The position numbers and the translations under genes are program-made. Source: Escherichia marmotae (GTDB lineage Bacteria > Pseudomonadota > Gammaproteobacteria > Enterobacterales > Enterobacteriaceae). Taken from it: a stretch of DNA of 64,000 bases. The notes below the pieces were generated by a model that made no database searches, was not told the origin of the DNA, and was given only the letters and a program-made list of their open reading frames with translations. Location of the stretch: NCBI RefSeq assembly GCF_002900365.1, contig NZ_CP025979.1, positions 62,001 to 126,000 of the forward strand. Direction: 5' to 3'. Position 1 is the first letter of the stretch. Each line of letters opens with the position of its first letter. Shown piece by piece: positions 1 to 9,114 of this stretch.

Positions 1-2
1 CA

Positions 3-419
3 ACAATCGCATTACGAAAGAATGTCACAACCTGGCAGCAAGCATTAGATATTTGTGCCAGACCGTTACTGGAGGCGGAGATAATTACGACGGATTATCT
101 CAGTGCGATAAAAACACAACATGAAAAACTGGGGCCTTATTATGTCCTGGCGCCTGGGCTGGCAATGCCCCATGCCCGACCAGAAGAAGGTGCAAAAGGA
201 TTGGGGTTATCATTATTAAAACTCGAAGAAGGTGTCAGTTTTAATGCAGAGGAATTTGATCCTGTAGATGTCATCATTTTACTTGCCGCACCAGATAAAC
301 ACAGCCATATCGAAATGATATCTGCACTGGCTGAGTTATTCTCCAGTGAGAAGGATTTACAGGAATTGCATCAGGCTCGCAACCTGGAGGAAATAAAAAC
401 GATAATTTCACGATTCTAA
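3..419 (+). CDS. PTS system IIA component, ascorbate/mannitol type (5' end outside window)
   Basis: An open frame runs in from the left edge (first full codon at 3) and stops at 417–419, so the N-terminus is missing. The visible 138 residues look like a PTS EIIA of the UlaC/SgcA/mannitol class: the motif GLAMPHARP (His codon 171–173) is the usual site phosphorylated by HPr. In this family the protein passes phosphate from HPr to the partner IIB. It is followed 79 bp later by a IIB gene and then a UlaA-like IIC, so the three make one permease. No E. coli K-12 gene is recognised at this place. The sugar cannot be read from the sequence. Confidence 0.85.
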   Translation, partial: TIALRKNVTTWQQALDICARPLLEAEIITTDYLSAIKTQHEKLGPYYVLAPGLAMPHARPEEGAKGLGLSLLKLEEGVSFNAEEFDPVDVIILLAAPDKHSHIEMISALAELFSSEKDLQELHQARNLEEIKTIISRF

Positions 420-498
420 TCACATTCAAAATTCAGTCTTGTCACAACATTACGCCGTTGCGTGATGAGAACTTCTACAACTTAACATGGTGAATATA

Positions 499-771
499 AT
501 GAAAATTATGGCTATTTGTGGCTCAGGGCTTGGTAGTAGTTTTATGGTCGAAATGAATATTAAAAAAGTTCTGAAAAAAATGGAGATAGAAGCGGAAGTG
601 GAACATTCCGATCTCTCATCAGCAACGCCAGGGGCTGCCGATTTATTTGTGATGGCTAAAGATATTGCCGCCAGTGCCAGCGTACCGGAAAGTCAGTTGG
701 TGGTTATCAACAACATCATTGATATTAATGAACTTGAAACGCAACTGCGTAACTGGTTCGCAAAACAATAA
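499..771 (+). CDS. PTS system IIB component, ascorbate type
   Basis: A 90-residue cytoplasmic IIB protein. Its N-terminus MKIMAICGSGLGSS has the Cys7 followed by a GSGLGSS loop typical of lactose/ascorbate-type IIB proteins, where the cysteine takes the phosphate from IIA and gives it to the sugar during transport. I chose ATG 499 because it places the conserved first beta strand at the N-terminus and has a GGTG seven bases upstream; an in-frame ATG at 487 would add only four residues. It lies between the IIA gene and the IIC gene of the same operon. Confidence 0.87.
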   Translation: MKIMAICGSGLGSSFMVEMNIKKVLKKMEIEAEVEHSDLSSATPGAADLFVMAKDIAASASVPESQLVVINNIIDINELETQLRNWFAKQ

Positions 772-793
772 CCTTAATTAAAGCGAGGTGGAT

Positions 794-2182
794 ATGTTTA
801 TCCTTGAAACGCTGAATTTTGTTGTTGATATACTCAAAGTACCCTCGGTACTGGTCGGCTTGATTGCCTTAATCGGTCTGGTTGCTCAGAAAAAAGCATT
901 TTCAGATGTTGTTAAAGGCACAATTAAAACCATTCTCGGATTTATTGTTCTGGGCGGTGGTGCCACTGTTCTGGTTGGTTCTTTAAATCCGCTGGGTAGT
1001 ATGTTTGAACATGCCTTTAATATTCAGGGTATCATTCCGAATAATGAGGCTATTGTTTCTATTGCGTTGGAAAAATATGGCGCGTCGACGGCGCTTATTA
1101 TGGCATTTGGTATGGTAGCGAATATTATTGTTGCCCGCTTTACCCGCCTGAAATATATTTTTCTGACCGGACACCACACATTTTATATGGCCTGCATGAT
1201 TGGTGTGATTCTGACAGTGGCTGGTTTTGAAGGTATATCACTGGTATTTACCGGTTCTCTTATTCTGGGATTAGTGATGGCGTTTTTCCCTGCGTTAGCA
1301 CAACGTTACATGAGGCGTATTACCGGGAATGATGAAATCGCTTTTGGTCACTTTGGTACTTTGGGGTATGTACTCTCTGGCTGGATTGGCAGCATGTGCG
1401 GTAAAGGTTCGCGTTCCACCGAAGAGATGAATTTGCCCAAAAATCTGAGCTTCCTGCGCGATAGCTCCATCTCTATTTCCCTTACGATGATGGTGATTTA
1501 TCTGATCATGGCGATCAGTGCGGGGCGCGAGTACGTTGAAAGCCAGTTTAGTGGCGGTCAAAACTACCTTGTCTACGCCATTATTATGGCCATCACCTTC
1601 GCCGCAGGCGTATTTATCATTCTGCAAGGTGTGCGTTTAATCCTTGCTGAAATTGTTCCGGCATTTACCGGATTTTCAGAAAAGCTGGTGCCGAATGCGC
1701 GTCCCGCCCTCGATTGTCCGGTTGTGTATCCGTATGCGCCAAATGCAGTGTTAGTTGGCTTCTTATTTAGCTTTCTTGGTGGTTTGGTGGGGCTATTTTT
1801 GTTGGGACAGATGAAACTGGTGCTGATTCTTCCTGGTGTCGTTCCTCACTTCTTCACCGGAGCAACTGCGGGTGTATTTGGTAATGCTACGGGTGGGCGT
1901 CGCGGCGCGATGATTGGTGCTTTTGCGAATGGTTTATTGATTACCTTCCTGCCAGTGCTGTTATTGCCAGTTCTGGGGGCGATAGGCTTTGCAAATACGA
2001 CCTTTTCCGATGCGGATTTTGGTGCTGTCGGCATCGTTCTCGGAAACCTGGCACGTTATCTCTCGCCTTTTGCCATAACCGGACTTGTAGTAGCGCTATT
2101 TGTGCTGCTGGTTGCCTGGAACATTTTCGCCAATAACAAACTCGCTGCCAAAGTGCAGGAGAAGAGCGGAGCCAAATCATGA
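794..2182 (+). CDS. PTS system IIC component, UlaA (ascorbate permease) family
   Basis: A very hydrophobic protein of 462 residues, close to the length of UlaA, with about ten to twelve membrane segments and the short hydrophilic stretch GKGSRSTEEMNLPKNL in the middle, as in the PTS ascorbate (L-Asc) family. It should form the transport channel that takes up and phosphorylates a sugar or sugar acid with the IIA and IIB proteins upstream. ATG 794 is preferred to GTG 788 because GAGG sits five bases before it. The stop overlaps the start of the transketolase gene by four bases (ATGA), implying translational coupling. Substrate not known; family membership does not prove ascorbate. Confidence 0.87.
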   Translation: MFILETLNFVVDILKVPSVLVGLIALIGLVAQKKAFSDVVKGTIKTILGFIVLGGGATVLVGSLNPLGSMFEHAFNIQGIIPNNEAIVSIALEKYGASTALIMAFGMVANIIVARFTRLKYIFLTGHHTFYMACMIGVILTVAGFEGISLVFTGSLILGLVMAFFPALAQRYMRRITGNDEIAFGHFGTLGYVLSGWIGSMCGKGSRSTEEMNLPKNLSFLRDSSISISLTMMVIYLIMAISAGREYVESQFSGGQNYLVYAIIMAITFAAGVFIILQGVRLILAEIVPAFTGFSEKLVPNARPALDCPVVYPYAPNAVLVGFLFSFLGGLVGLFLLGQMKLVLILPGVVPHFFTGATAGVFGNATGGRRGAMIGAFANGLLITFLPVLLLPVLGAIGFANTTFSDADFGAVGIVLGNLARYLSPFAITGLVVALFVLLVAWNIFANNKLAAKVQEKSGAKS

Positions 2183-3009
2183 ATGTTAAAGAAGTGACAC
2201 AACTTGCACGGGATATTCGTATCCAGACGCTTAAATCATTAACTCATCTTGGCTTTGGTCATTATGGTGGCAGCATGTCTGTTGTGGAAACGCTGGCAGT
2301 TCTTTATGGCGCGGTGATGAAAATTGATCCTGCTGATCCCGACTGGCCTGATCGTGACTATTTTGTATTGTCAAAAGGGCATGCCGGACCTGCGCTCTAC
2401 AGTACTCTGGCGCTGAAAGGTTATTTTCCACTGGAAGAATTAAGCACCTTAAATCAGAACGGAACTCGCTTACCAAGTCATCCGGATCGGCTAAAAACGC
2501 GTGGTGTTGATGCCACTACAGGATCGCTGGGGCAGGGGATATCCATTGCAGGAGGGATGGCGCTGTCGCATAAACTGGCGGGGCGCAAGAATCGGGTTTT
2601 TTGTATTGTTGGCGATGGTGAACTTAACGAAGGCCAATGTTGGGAAGCCTTCCAGTTTATTGCTCATCATCGTTTGAATAATCTCACTGTGTTTGTGGAC
2701 TGGAACAAACAGCAGCTTGATGGCGAACTGGATGAAATTATTAATCCATTTGATTTAGAAGGAAAATTTCGCGCTTTCGGTTTTGATGTCGTGACAGTGA
2801 AGGGCGATGATATTGAGGGGTTGTTGAATGTAGTTAAACCTGTTCTACCAGCCGAGGCCAGACCGAGAGTAGTCATTCTCGATAGTATCAAAGGGCAGGG
2901 GGTAGCGTGTCTTGAGCAACTCAGTAATTCTCATCATTTACGCCTCACGGAAGAAATGAAGGAGACGCTAAACGAAACAATTCGCCAACTGGAGGCCATG
3001 CATGATTAA
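2179..3009 (+). CDS. Transketolase, N-terminal (thiamine pyrophosphate) subunit
   Basis: 276 residues corresponding to the first third to half of a normal transketolase. It has the TPP-binding motif beginning GDGELNEGQ (residues 145–153) and ending at the Asn in DWNKQQLDG, plus the conserved GHYGG (His28) and SKGHAG (His68) sites that contact cofactor and substrate. Transketolases move a two-carbon ketol unit between sugar phosphates. The C-terminal half is encoded by the next gene, so the enzyme is split into two chains. Being coupled to a PTS permease suggests it works on the phosphorylated product of that permease, which is an inference. Ribosome site GGAG seven bases before the ATG. Confidence 0.9.
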   Translation: MNVKEVTQLARDIRIQTLKSLTHLGFGHYGGSMSVVETLAVLYGAVMKIDPADPDWPDRDYFVLSKGHAGPALYSTLALKGYFPLEELSTLNQNGTRLPSHPDRLKTRGVDATTGSLGQGISIAGGMALSHKLAGRKNRVFCIVGDGELNEGQCWEAFQFIAHHRLNNLTVFVDWNKQQLDGELDEIINPFDLEGKFRAFGFDVVTVKGDDIEGLLNVVKPVLPAEARPRVVILDSIKGQGVACLEQLSNSHHLRLTEEMKETLNETIRQLEAMHD

Positions 3010-3955
3010 GCTCGCACCGGCAGGACAAAAAGACAGCATCGAGATGCGCAAAATTTATGCAGGCTTTATTGCGCAACAGATTGAAAACGGTAATTCTGTC
3101 ATTGCCCTTGAGGCTGATTTAATGAGTTCCATGGCAATGGACAGCGTGGCGCGGGATTATCCACAGTACGTCATTAATTGCGGCATTATGGAAGCTAATG
3201 TTATCGGCACCGCTGCAGGGCTGGCCTTAACCGGGCGCAAGCCATTCGTGCATACCTTTACCGCATTTGCCAGTCGTCGCTGTTTTGATCAGCTCTTTAT
3301 GTCGCTTGATTACCAGCGTGCTAATGTCAAAGTGATTGCTTCTGATGCGGGTGTTACCGCTTGCCACAATGGCGGGACACATATGTCATTTGAAGATATG
3401 GGAATTGTGCGTGGGCTGGCGCATTCGGTGGTGATGGAGATGACCGATGCGGTGATGTTTAGTGATATTTTACGCCAGCTTGTAGAGCTTGATGGGTTTT
3501 ACTGGGTTCGTACGATCCGTAAGCAAGCGACAAGTATTTATTCTCCTGGGACAACCTTCTCTATTGGTAAAGGCAATGTACTGCGTGAAGGTACTGACAT
3601 CACGCTGATTGCTAATGGCATTATGGTGGCTGAAGCCCTGGAGGCCGCACGTCAACTGGAACAGAGCGGTGTAAGTGCGGCAGTAATTGATATGTTTACT
3701 CTTAAACCTGTTGACCGAATGTTGATTAAAAATTATGCCGAGAAAACGGGGCGTATTGTGACCTGTGAAAACCATAGTATTCACAATGGGCTAGGGTCAG
3801 CCGTTGCCGAGGTATTAGTCGAAAGTTGCCCAATACCAATGCGTCGCGTGGGCGTGAAGGAGCGTTATGGTCAGGTTGGAACTCAGGACTTTTTACAGAG
3901 AGAGTACGGGTTAACCGCGCATGATATTGTGGCGGCAGCCAGAGAGCTATTGTAA
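3002..3955 (+). CDS. Transketolase, C-terminal (pyrimidine-binding) subunit
   Basis: 317 residues matching the Pyr-binding and C-terminal domains of transketolase. The catalytic glutamate that activates the TPP ring is Glu64 in the segment CGIMEANVIGTAAG; CHNGGTHMSFEDMG and the C-terminal VTCENHSIHNGLGSAVAEVL are also typical. It overlaps the N-terminal subunit gene by eight bases, with GGAGG just upstream, so the two subunits should be made in equal amounts. Split transketolases are seen in catabolic operons such as those for D-apiose; which sugar is used here is unknown. It is the last gene of the operon; a hairpin follows at 3962. Confidence 0.9.
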   Translation: MIKLAPAGQKDSIEMRKIYAGFIAQQIENGNSVIALEADLMSSMAMDSVARDYPQYVINCGIMEANVIGTAAGLALTGRKPFVHTFTAFASRRCFDQLFMSLDYQRANVKVIASDAGVTACHNGGTHMSFEDMGIVRGLAHSVVMEMTDAVMFSDILRQLVELDGFYWVRTIRKQATSIYSPGTTFSIGKGNVLREGTDITLIANGIMVAEALEAARQLEQSGVSAAVIDMFTLKPVDRMLIKNYAEKTGRIVTCENHSIHNGLGSAVAEVLVESCPIPMRRVGVKERYGQVGTQDFLQREYGLTAHDIVAAARELL

Positions 3956-3961
3956 TCAGTT

Positions 3962-3986
3962 CCCCTTGCCAGAGACTGGCAAGGGG
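3962..3986. terminator. Hairpin between convergent transketolase operon and yfcC
   Basis: Perfect 11-bp inverted repeat CCCCTTGCCAG / CTGGCAAGGGG with a three-base loop, seven bases after the transketolase stop and nine before the yfcC stop. The genes converge here, so it probably ends transcripts in both directions, although neither side has a long U-run. Confidence 0.6.
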
Positions 3987-3995
3987 ATTATTGAC

Positions 3996-5516
3996 TTAAT
4001 GGTAACCCATTAACTGAGCGCCTATCACCACGACGCTGGACATAATAAACAGCAGTCCAAGCAGTGTTGCACCCACTTTCAGCCAGTTACGGAAATCTAC
4101 CCGGCAAACACCGAGCGTCGCCATTAACGAAGCCGAGGTCGGGTAAATGATATGGCTGAAGCCATCGCCAAACTGGAACGCCAGCACGGTAACCTGACGG
4201 TTAACGCCGACCAGATCGCCAAGCGGTGCCAGTAACGGCATGGTTAACGCTGCCTGACCAGAACCGGATGTCACAAAGAAATTGAATACCGCCTGGAAGA
4301 GCAGCATAAACCAGGCCGCGACCGCGTTATCCAGGCCGCTAATGGCATTGGCAATGCTATTGAGAATAGTATTCAGCACGCTGGCATCACCCGCTTCGCC
4401 ATTGCCAACCAGCAGTAAAATCCCTTTGGCAAAACCGACCAGCAGTGCAGTAGCAATCATCATTCTCGCCCCTTCGGTAAATGACGAGGCCATGGTGTTA
4501 ACGGTCATACCGTTAAGGCGGAAGGCAACGCCGATGATGCCAATCACCAGACCCATAGTGAAGAACTGGCTGGCAATCTCTGGAATAAACCAGGCGTTAA
4601 CGATCACGCCCCAAATCACCCAGATCATGACGGCGGTCAGGACAATCAATACCAGCCAGTCACCGAAAGTGAACGGCCGCTGTTCAACATCAGCTTGTTT
4701 TTCGCGGAAGAAGCGATCGGAATCATGCACGCGTGACAACAAAGGATTCTTTTTCACCCGTGAGGCGTACACCATGGTAAAGATGAGGCCAATCAGAGTG
4801 GCGATAACCCACACCACAATGCGCAACCCGGAGCCGGAAAGGACAGGAACGCCAGCAATCCCCTGGGCGACAACCACGCAGAACGGGTTCATCCACGAGC
4901 TGGCAAAACCGATTTGCGTTGCGATGTAGGTTACCAGGACGGTGGTAATACTGTCGTAACCCAGGCGTACCATTAGTGGGGCAATGATGATGGCAAAGGC
5001 GACGGCCTCTTCCCCCATGCCAAATACCGCACCGCCGAGCGAAAAGAGAATAAACAGTGCCGGAATGAAAAGAATTTCATTCCCTCGAGTGTGGCGGATA
5101 AGCGCGAGAATCCCGTTATCAATGGTTCCTGTGCGCATCACGATACCAAACGCGCCGCCAATCACCAGCATAAACATGATGATGCCAACGGCTGTCCCAT
5201 ATTTCGAGCCAGAGGTTAGCCCTTCAAACGGGAAGTTCATCAAACCGGGGCGTTCATCTCCCGTCGTGAACAGTTGTACTCGGTGATACTCGGGTTCGCC
5301 TGCCTCGTTGGTCAGAATGCGAAATGAGTGAGGATCTACAACTTTGCGAGTCTTCGTCTGACCATCAACCTGATATTGCACTTCCTGACTGTCAAACATT
5401 CCCACCGGAACAACCCAGGTGGCGAGACTGGTTAAAATAGCAACAAAAAAGATAATCACCAACGTATCGGGCATTGCCCATCTTCTGGTTGGTTTGGATT
5501 CAGTTATTGCGGACAT
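3996..5516 (-). CDS. yfcC: YfcC, multispanning transporter of the YfcC/DcuC-like family
   Basis: 506 residues, matching recalled K-12 YfcC nearly end to end. It is an integral inner membrane protein with about twelve hydrophobic segments, a long soluble stretch near residues 45–85 and the conserved glycine-rich segment around FNFFVTSGSGQAALTMPLLAP. The family (C4-dicarboxylate/arginine-antiporter-like) comprises ion-coupled carriers; a screen-based link of YfcC to acetate or glyoxylate metabolism is possible but I cannot support a substrate. ATG 5516 gives the usual N-terminus MSAITESKP; a GTG at 5537 would add seven residues. It lies downstream of pta but after a strong terminator, so it likely has its own promoter in 5517–5635. 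Confidence 0.93.
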   Translation of the reverse strand: MSAITESKPTRRWAMPDTLVIIFFVAILTSLATWVVPVGMFDSQEVQYQVDGQTKTRKVVDPHSFRILTNEAGEPEYHRVQLFTTGDERPGLMNFPFEGLTSGSKYGTAVGIIMFMLVIGGAFGIVMRTGTIDNGILALIRHTRGNEILFIPALFILFSLGGAVFGMGEEAVAFAIIIAPLMVRLGYDSITTVLVTYIATQIGFASSWMNPFCVVVAQGIAGVPVLSGSGLRIVVWVIATLIGLIFTMVYASRVKKNPLLSRVHDSDRFFREKQADVEQRPFTFGDWLVLIVLTAVMIWVIWGVIVNAWFIPEIASQFFTMGLVIGIIGVAFRLNGMTVNTMASSFTEGARMMIATALLVGFAKGILLLVGNGEAGDASVLNTILNSIANAISGLDNAVAAWFMLLFQAVFNFFVTSGSGQAALTMPLLAPLGDLVGVNRQVTVLAFQFGDGFSHIIYPTSASLMATLGVCRVDFRNWLKVGATLLGLLFIMSSVVVIGAQLMGYH

Positions 5517-5635
5517 AGCGCAAATTTTCCCTTGCACAAGACAAAGTGGTAAGTATGCAAAGTGAGATGGCGCAATTCATTGATGCAGCGCAGTTAAGCA
5601 AGATAATCAGAAAGGAGTAATGCAAATTAAGAGAA

Positions 5636-5667
5636 TAAAAAACCGGAAATAGTGACTATTTCCGGTT
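5636..5667 (-). terminator. Terminator after pta
   Basis: Perfect 12-bp stem AACCGGAAATAG / CTATTTCCGGTT (5641–5667) with a three-base loop, followed on the minus strand by a run of six T. It starts 25 bases after the pta stop, a classic intrinsic terminator of the ackA-pta operon. Confidence 0.9.
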
Positions 5668-5692
5668 CAGATATCTGCGGATAATGACGAGA

Positions 5693-7837
5693 TTACTGCT
5701 GCTGTGCAGACTGAATCGCGGTCAGTGCGATGGTATAGACGATATCGTCAACCAGTGCGCCACGGGATAGGTCGTTAACCGGCTTGCGCATACCCTGCAG
5801 CATCGGCCCGATGGAGATCAGGTCGGCAGAACGCTGTACCGCTTTGTAAGTGGTGTTACCGGTGTTCAGATCCGGGAAGATGAACACGGTAGCGCGACCT
5901 GCAACCGGAGAGTTCGGCGCTTTAGATTTCGCAACGTCAGCCATTACCGCAGCGTCGTACTGCAGAGGACCGTCGATCATCAGGTCAGGACGTTTTTCCT
6001 GAGCCAGACGAGTTGCTTCGCGAACTTTCTCTACGTCACTACCTGCACCAGAAGTACCGGTGGAGTAGGAGAGCATAGCCACGCGCGGTTCGATACCGAA
6101 AGCAGCGGCGGAATCAGCAGACTGAATTGCGATTTCAGCCAGTTGTTCTGCGGTCGGATCCGGGTTGATCGCGCAGTCACCGTAAACGTAAACCTGCTCC
6201 GGCAGCAGCATGAAGAACACGGAAGATACCAGAGAGCTGCCCGGTGCAGTTTTGATCAACTGCAGCGGCGGACGGATGGTGTTTGCGGTGGTGTGAACAG
6301 CACCGGAAACCAGACCATCAACTTCATCCTGTTCCAGCATCAGCGTGCCGAGAACCACGTTGTCTTCCAACTGTTCGCGTGCAACAGTTTCGGTCATGCC
6401 TTTGTTCTTACGCAGTTCGACCAGACGAGCAACATAGTTTTCGCGAACCACTTCTGGATCAACGATTTCAATGCCTGCGCCCAGTTCTACGCCCTGAGAC
6501 GCTGCAACGCGGTTGATCTCTGCCGGGTTACCCAGCAGTACGCACGTTGCGATACCACGTTCGGCACAGATAGCGGCTGCTTTAACGGTACGCGGTTCGT
6601 CGCCTTCCGGCAGAACGATACGTTTGCCTGCTTTGCGTGCCAGTTCGGTCAGTTGATAACGGAACGCTGGCGGAGACAGACGACGGCTGCGTTCGGAAGT
6701 TGCAGTCAGGGAATCGATCCAGTCAGCGTTGATGTAGTTAGCAACGTATTCCTGAACTTTCTCGATGCGCTCGTGATCGTCAACCGGAACTTCCAGGTTG
6801 AAGCTTTGCAGGCTCAGAGAGGTTTGCCAGGTGTTGGTGTTCACCATGAATACCGGCAGGCCGGTAGCGAAAGCACGTTCGCACAGTTTAGAAATGCGCG
6901 CGTCCATTTCATAGCCGCCAGTCAGCAGCAGAGCACCGATTTCTACGCCGTTCATTGCAGCCAGACAAGCGGCAACCAGTACGTCAGGACGGTCTGCGGA
7001 AGTCACCAGCAGAGAGCCGGCACGGAAGTGCTCCAGCATGTGCGGAATGCTGCGTGCGCAGAAAGTCACAGATTTCACGCGGCGAGTGTTGATGTCGCCT
7101 TCGTTGATGATGGTGGCGTTCAGGTGGCGTGCCATATCGATCGCACGAGTTGCGATCAGATCAAAGCTCCACGGCACAGCGCCGAGAACCGGCAGCGGGC
7201 TGGAGTCTTGCAGCTTCGCCGGATCAACATTGTTGACTTTCGCTTTGGAAGAGTCATCGAAAATCTCAGACAGATCCGGGCGAGTACGACCCTGCTCATC
7301 AACCGGAGCATTCAGTTTGTTAACGATAACGCCAGTGATATTGGTGTTTTTGGCACCGCCGAAGCTGTTGCGAGTCAGTTCGATACGCTCTTTCAACTGC
7401 TCCGGGGTATCAGTGCCCTGAGACATAACGAAGACGATTTCCGCGTTCAGCGTTTTGGCGATTTCGTAGTTCAGAGACTGGGCAAACTGGTGCTTACGTG
7501 TCGGGACCAGACCTTCAACCAGAACCACTTCGGCATCTTTGGTGTTGGCGTGGTAGTTCGCGACGATCTCTTCCATCAGCACATCTTTCTTATTGCTGGA
7601 AAGCAGACCTTCAACGTAACTCATTTTCAGCGGTTCAGCGGCTGTCGTGGTGGAAGAACTCGCACGCACGATAGTCGTTGTCTGATCGGGCGCATCGCCA
7701 CCGGTACGCGGCTGAGCGATAGGTTTAAAAACGCTCAGACGAACGCCTTTGCGTTCCATTGCACGGATCACGCCAAGACTGACGCTGGTCAGACCGACGC
7801 TGGTTCCGGTAGGGATCAGTATAATAATACGGGACAC
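5693..7837 (-). CDS. pta: Phosphate acetyltransferase
   Basis: 714 residues, the full length of E. coli Pta. It converts acetyl-CoA and phosphate to acetyl phosphate and CoA in the cytoplasm, the first step of acetate overflow; acetyl phosphate also phosphorylates response regulators and acetylates proteins. The N-terminal part (IPTGTSVGLTSVSLGV) is the P-loop-like CobQ/BioD-type domain, the middle carries a DRTGG domain, and the C-terminal third with LPEGDEPRT and STGTSGAGSD is the catalytic phosphotransacetylase domain. The start is GTG 7837, as in K-12. ackA lies 74 bp upstream, and an inverted repeat sits in the gap. Confidence 0.98.
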   Translation of the reverse strand: MSRIIILIPTGTSVGLTSVSLGVIRAMERKGVRLSVFKPIAQPRTGGDAPDQTTTIVRASSSTTTAAEPLKMSYVEGLLSSNKKDVLMEEIVANYHANTKDAEVVLVEGLVPTRKHQFAQSLNYEIAKTLNAEIVFVMSQGTDTPEQLKERIELTRNSFGGAKNTNITGVIVNKLNAPVDEQGRTRPDLSEIFDDSSKAKVNNVDPAKLQDSSPLPVLGAVPWSFDLIATRAIDMARHLNATIINEGDINTRRVKSVTFCARSIPHMLEHFRAGSLLVTSADRPDVLVAACLAAMNGVEIGALLLTGGYEMDARISKLCERAFATGLPVFMVNTNTWQTSLSLQSFNLEVPVDDHERIEKVQEYVANYINADWIDSLTATSERSRRLSPPAFRYQLTELARKAGKRIVLPEGDEPRTVKAAAICAERGIATCVLLGNPAEINRVAASQGVELGAGIEIVDPEVVRENYVARLVELRKNKGMTETVAREQLEDNVVLGTLMLEQDEVDGLVSGAVHTTANTIRPPLQLIKTAPGSSLVSSVFFMLLPEQVYVYGDCAINPDPTAEQLAEIAIQSADSAAAFGIEPRVAMLSYSTGTSGAGSDVEKVREATRLAQEKRPDLMIDGPLQYDAAVMADVAKSKAPNSPVAGRATVFIFPDLNTGNTTYKAVQRSADLISIGPMLQGMRKPVNDLSRGALVDDIVYTIALTAIQSAQQQ

Positions 7838-7883
7838 GGTTTATCCTCTTTCGTTACCGCCAGTTTGGCGGGTTACAAAACAG

Positions 7884-7906
7884 CACCGCCAGCAGGGCTG
7901 GCGGTG
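7884..7906 (-). other. Intercistronic hairpin between ackA and pta
   Basis: Perfect 10-bp inverted repeat CACCGCCAGC / GCTGGCGGTG with a three-base loop, five bases after the ackA stop. There is no T-run on the minus strand after it, so it is more likely a partial terminator or RNA-stability structure that lowers pta relative to ackA than a full stop. Confidence 0.6.
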
Positions 7907-7911
7907 TGGAA

Positions 7912-9114
7912 TCAGGCTGTCAGGCGGCAGGCGTCTTGCGCGATAACCAGCTCTTCGTTGGTCGGGATCACAACAGCAGGGCGGGTGCCTTCTTTGTTGA
8001 TGAAACCAGATTTGCCGAAACGTGCAGCCAGGTTGCGTTCATGATCAACCTCAAAGCCCAGCACGCCCAGTTTGCCCAGAGACAGTTCACGAACCATCGC
8101 GGCATTTTCACCGATACCACCGGTGAATACAACTGCGTCCAGACGACCATCCATCAGCGCAGTGTATGCACCGATGTACTTCGCCAGGCGATGGCAGTAA
8201 ACGTCCATTGCGCGCTTCGCGTCTTCTTTCGTCGCGTAGTTGTCTTCAACATAGCGGCAATCGCTGGTTACTTCGGTCAGACCTAGCAGGCCAGACTCTT
8301 TGGTCAGCATTTTGTTGATTGCGTCAACGCTCATGCCGAGGGTGTCGTGCAGGTGGAAGATGATAGCCGGGTCGATATCGCCAGAGCGAGTACCCATTAC
8401 CAGACCTTCCAGCGGGGTCAGACCCATAGAGGTGTCAACGCATTTGCCGTTGCGGATAGCAGAAACGGAACCACCGTTGCCCAGGTGGCAGGTGATGATG
8501 TTCAGCTCTTCTACCGGTTTGTTCAGCATTTTCGCCGCTTCCTGGGTTACATAGAAGTGGCTGGTGCCGTGTGCGCCGTAACGACGAATGCCGTGCTCTT
8601 TGTACAAGTTGTACGGTAGGGCGTAGAGGTAAGACTCTTCCGGCATAGTCTGGTGGAACGCGGTGTCGAACACAGCAACGTTTTTGTCTTTCAGTTGCGG
8701 GAAAGATTTCAGTGCTTCTTCGATACCAATCAGGTGAGCCGGGTTGTGCAGCGGTGCAAAAGAAGCTGCATCTTTGATACCCTGAATAACAGACTCATCG
8801 ATCACTACGGAGCTGGTATACTTCTCGCCGCCGTGTACGATACGGTGACCGATAGCAGTCAGTTGCGCAGAAAGTTCTGGTTTTTGTGCCAGAATAGTAT
8901 TAACGATAAAGTTGAGCGCTTCGCTGTGAGCGGCGCCTGCACCTAGAGCCGCTTCTTGTTTATTGCCGTCCATTTTCCATTTGATGCGTGCTTCGGGCAG
9001 GTGAAAACATTCGGCTAAACCAGAAAGGTACTCTTCACCATTTACTGCATCGATGATTGCAAATTTCAGTGAAGAACTACCGCAGTTCAGAACCAGTACT
9101 AACTTACTCGACAT
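7912..9114 (-). CDS. ackA: Acetate kinase A
   Basis: 400 residues, the usual AckA length. It makes ATP and acetate from acetyl phosphate and ADP, or runs in reverse when acetate is used. It is an ASKHA-fold kinase: the N-terminal LNCGSSSLKF phosphate loop, GHRIVHGG, FDTAFHQTMP, HLGNGGS and the C-terminal TGGIGENA adenosine-binding loop are all visible. It is first in the ackA-pta operon; the 337-bp gap to the divergent yfbV holds its promoter. No unusual residues seen. Confidence 0.98.
   Translation of the reverse strand: MSSKLVLVLNCGSSSLKFAIIDAVNGEEYLSGLAECFHLPEARIKWKMDGNKQEAALGAGAAHSEALNFIVNTILAQKPELSAQLTAIGHRIVHGGEKYTSSVVIDESVIQGIKDAASFAPLHNPAHLIGIEEALKSFPQLKDKNVAVFDTAFHQTMPEESYLYALPYNLYKEHGIRRYGAHGTSHFYVTQEAAKMLNKPVEELNIITCHLGNGGSVSAIRNGKCVDTSMGLTPLEGLVMGTRSGDIDPAIIFHLHDTLGMSVDAINKMLTKESGLLGLTEVTSDCRYVEDNYATKEDAKRAMDVYCHRLAKYIGAYTALMDGRLDAVVFTGGIGENAAMVRELSLGKLGVLGFEVDHERNLAARFGKSGFINKEGTRPAVVIPTNEELVIAQDACRLTA

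Noticed and set aside
5517..5537. GTG at 5537 as yfcC start
   Set aside because: Would add seven residues not in recalled YfcC; ATG 5516 gives the conserved N-terminus.
6143..8044. A 633-codon open frame on the plus strand opposite pta and ackA
   Set aside because: It is antisense to two highly conserved genes, has no family resemblance (composition rich in Phe, Arg, Gln, His as expected from the complement of biased codons) and crosses their gene boundary.
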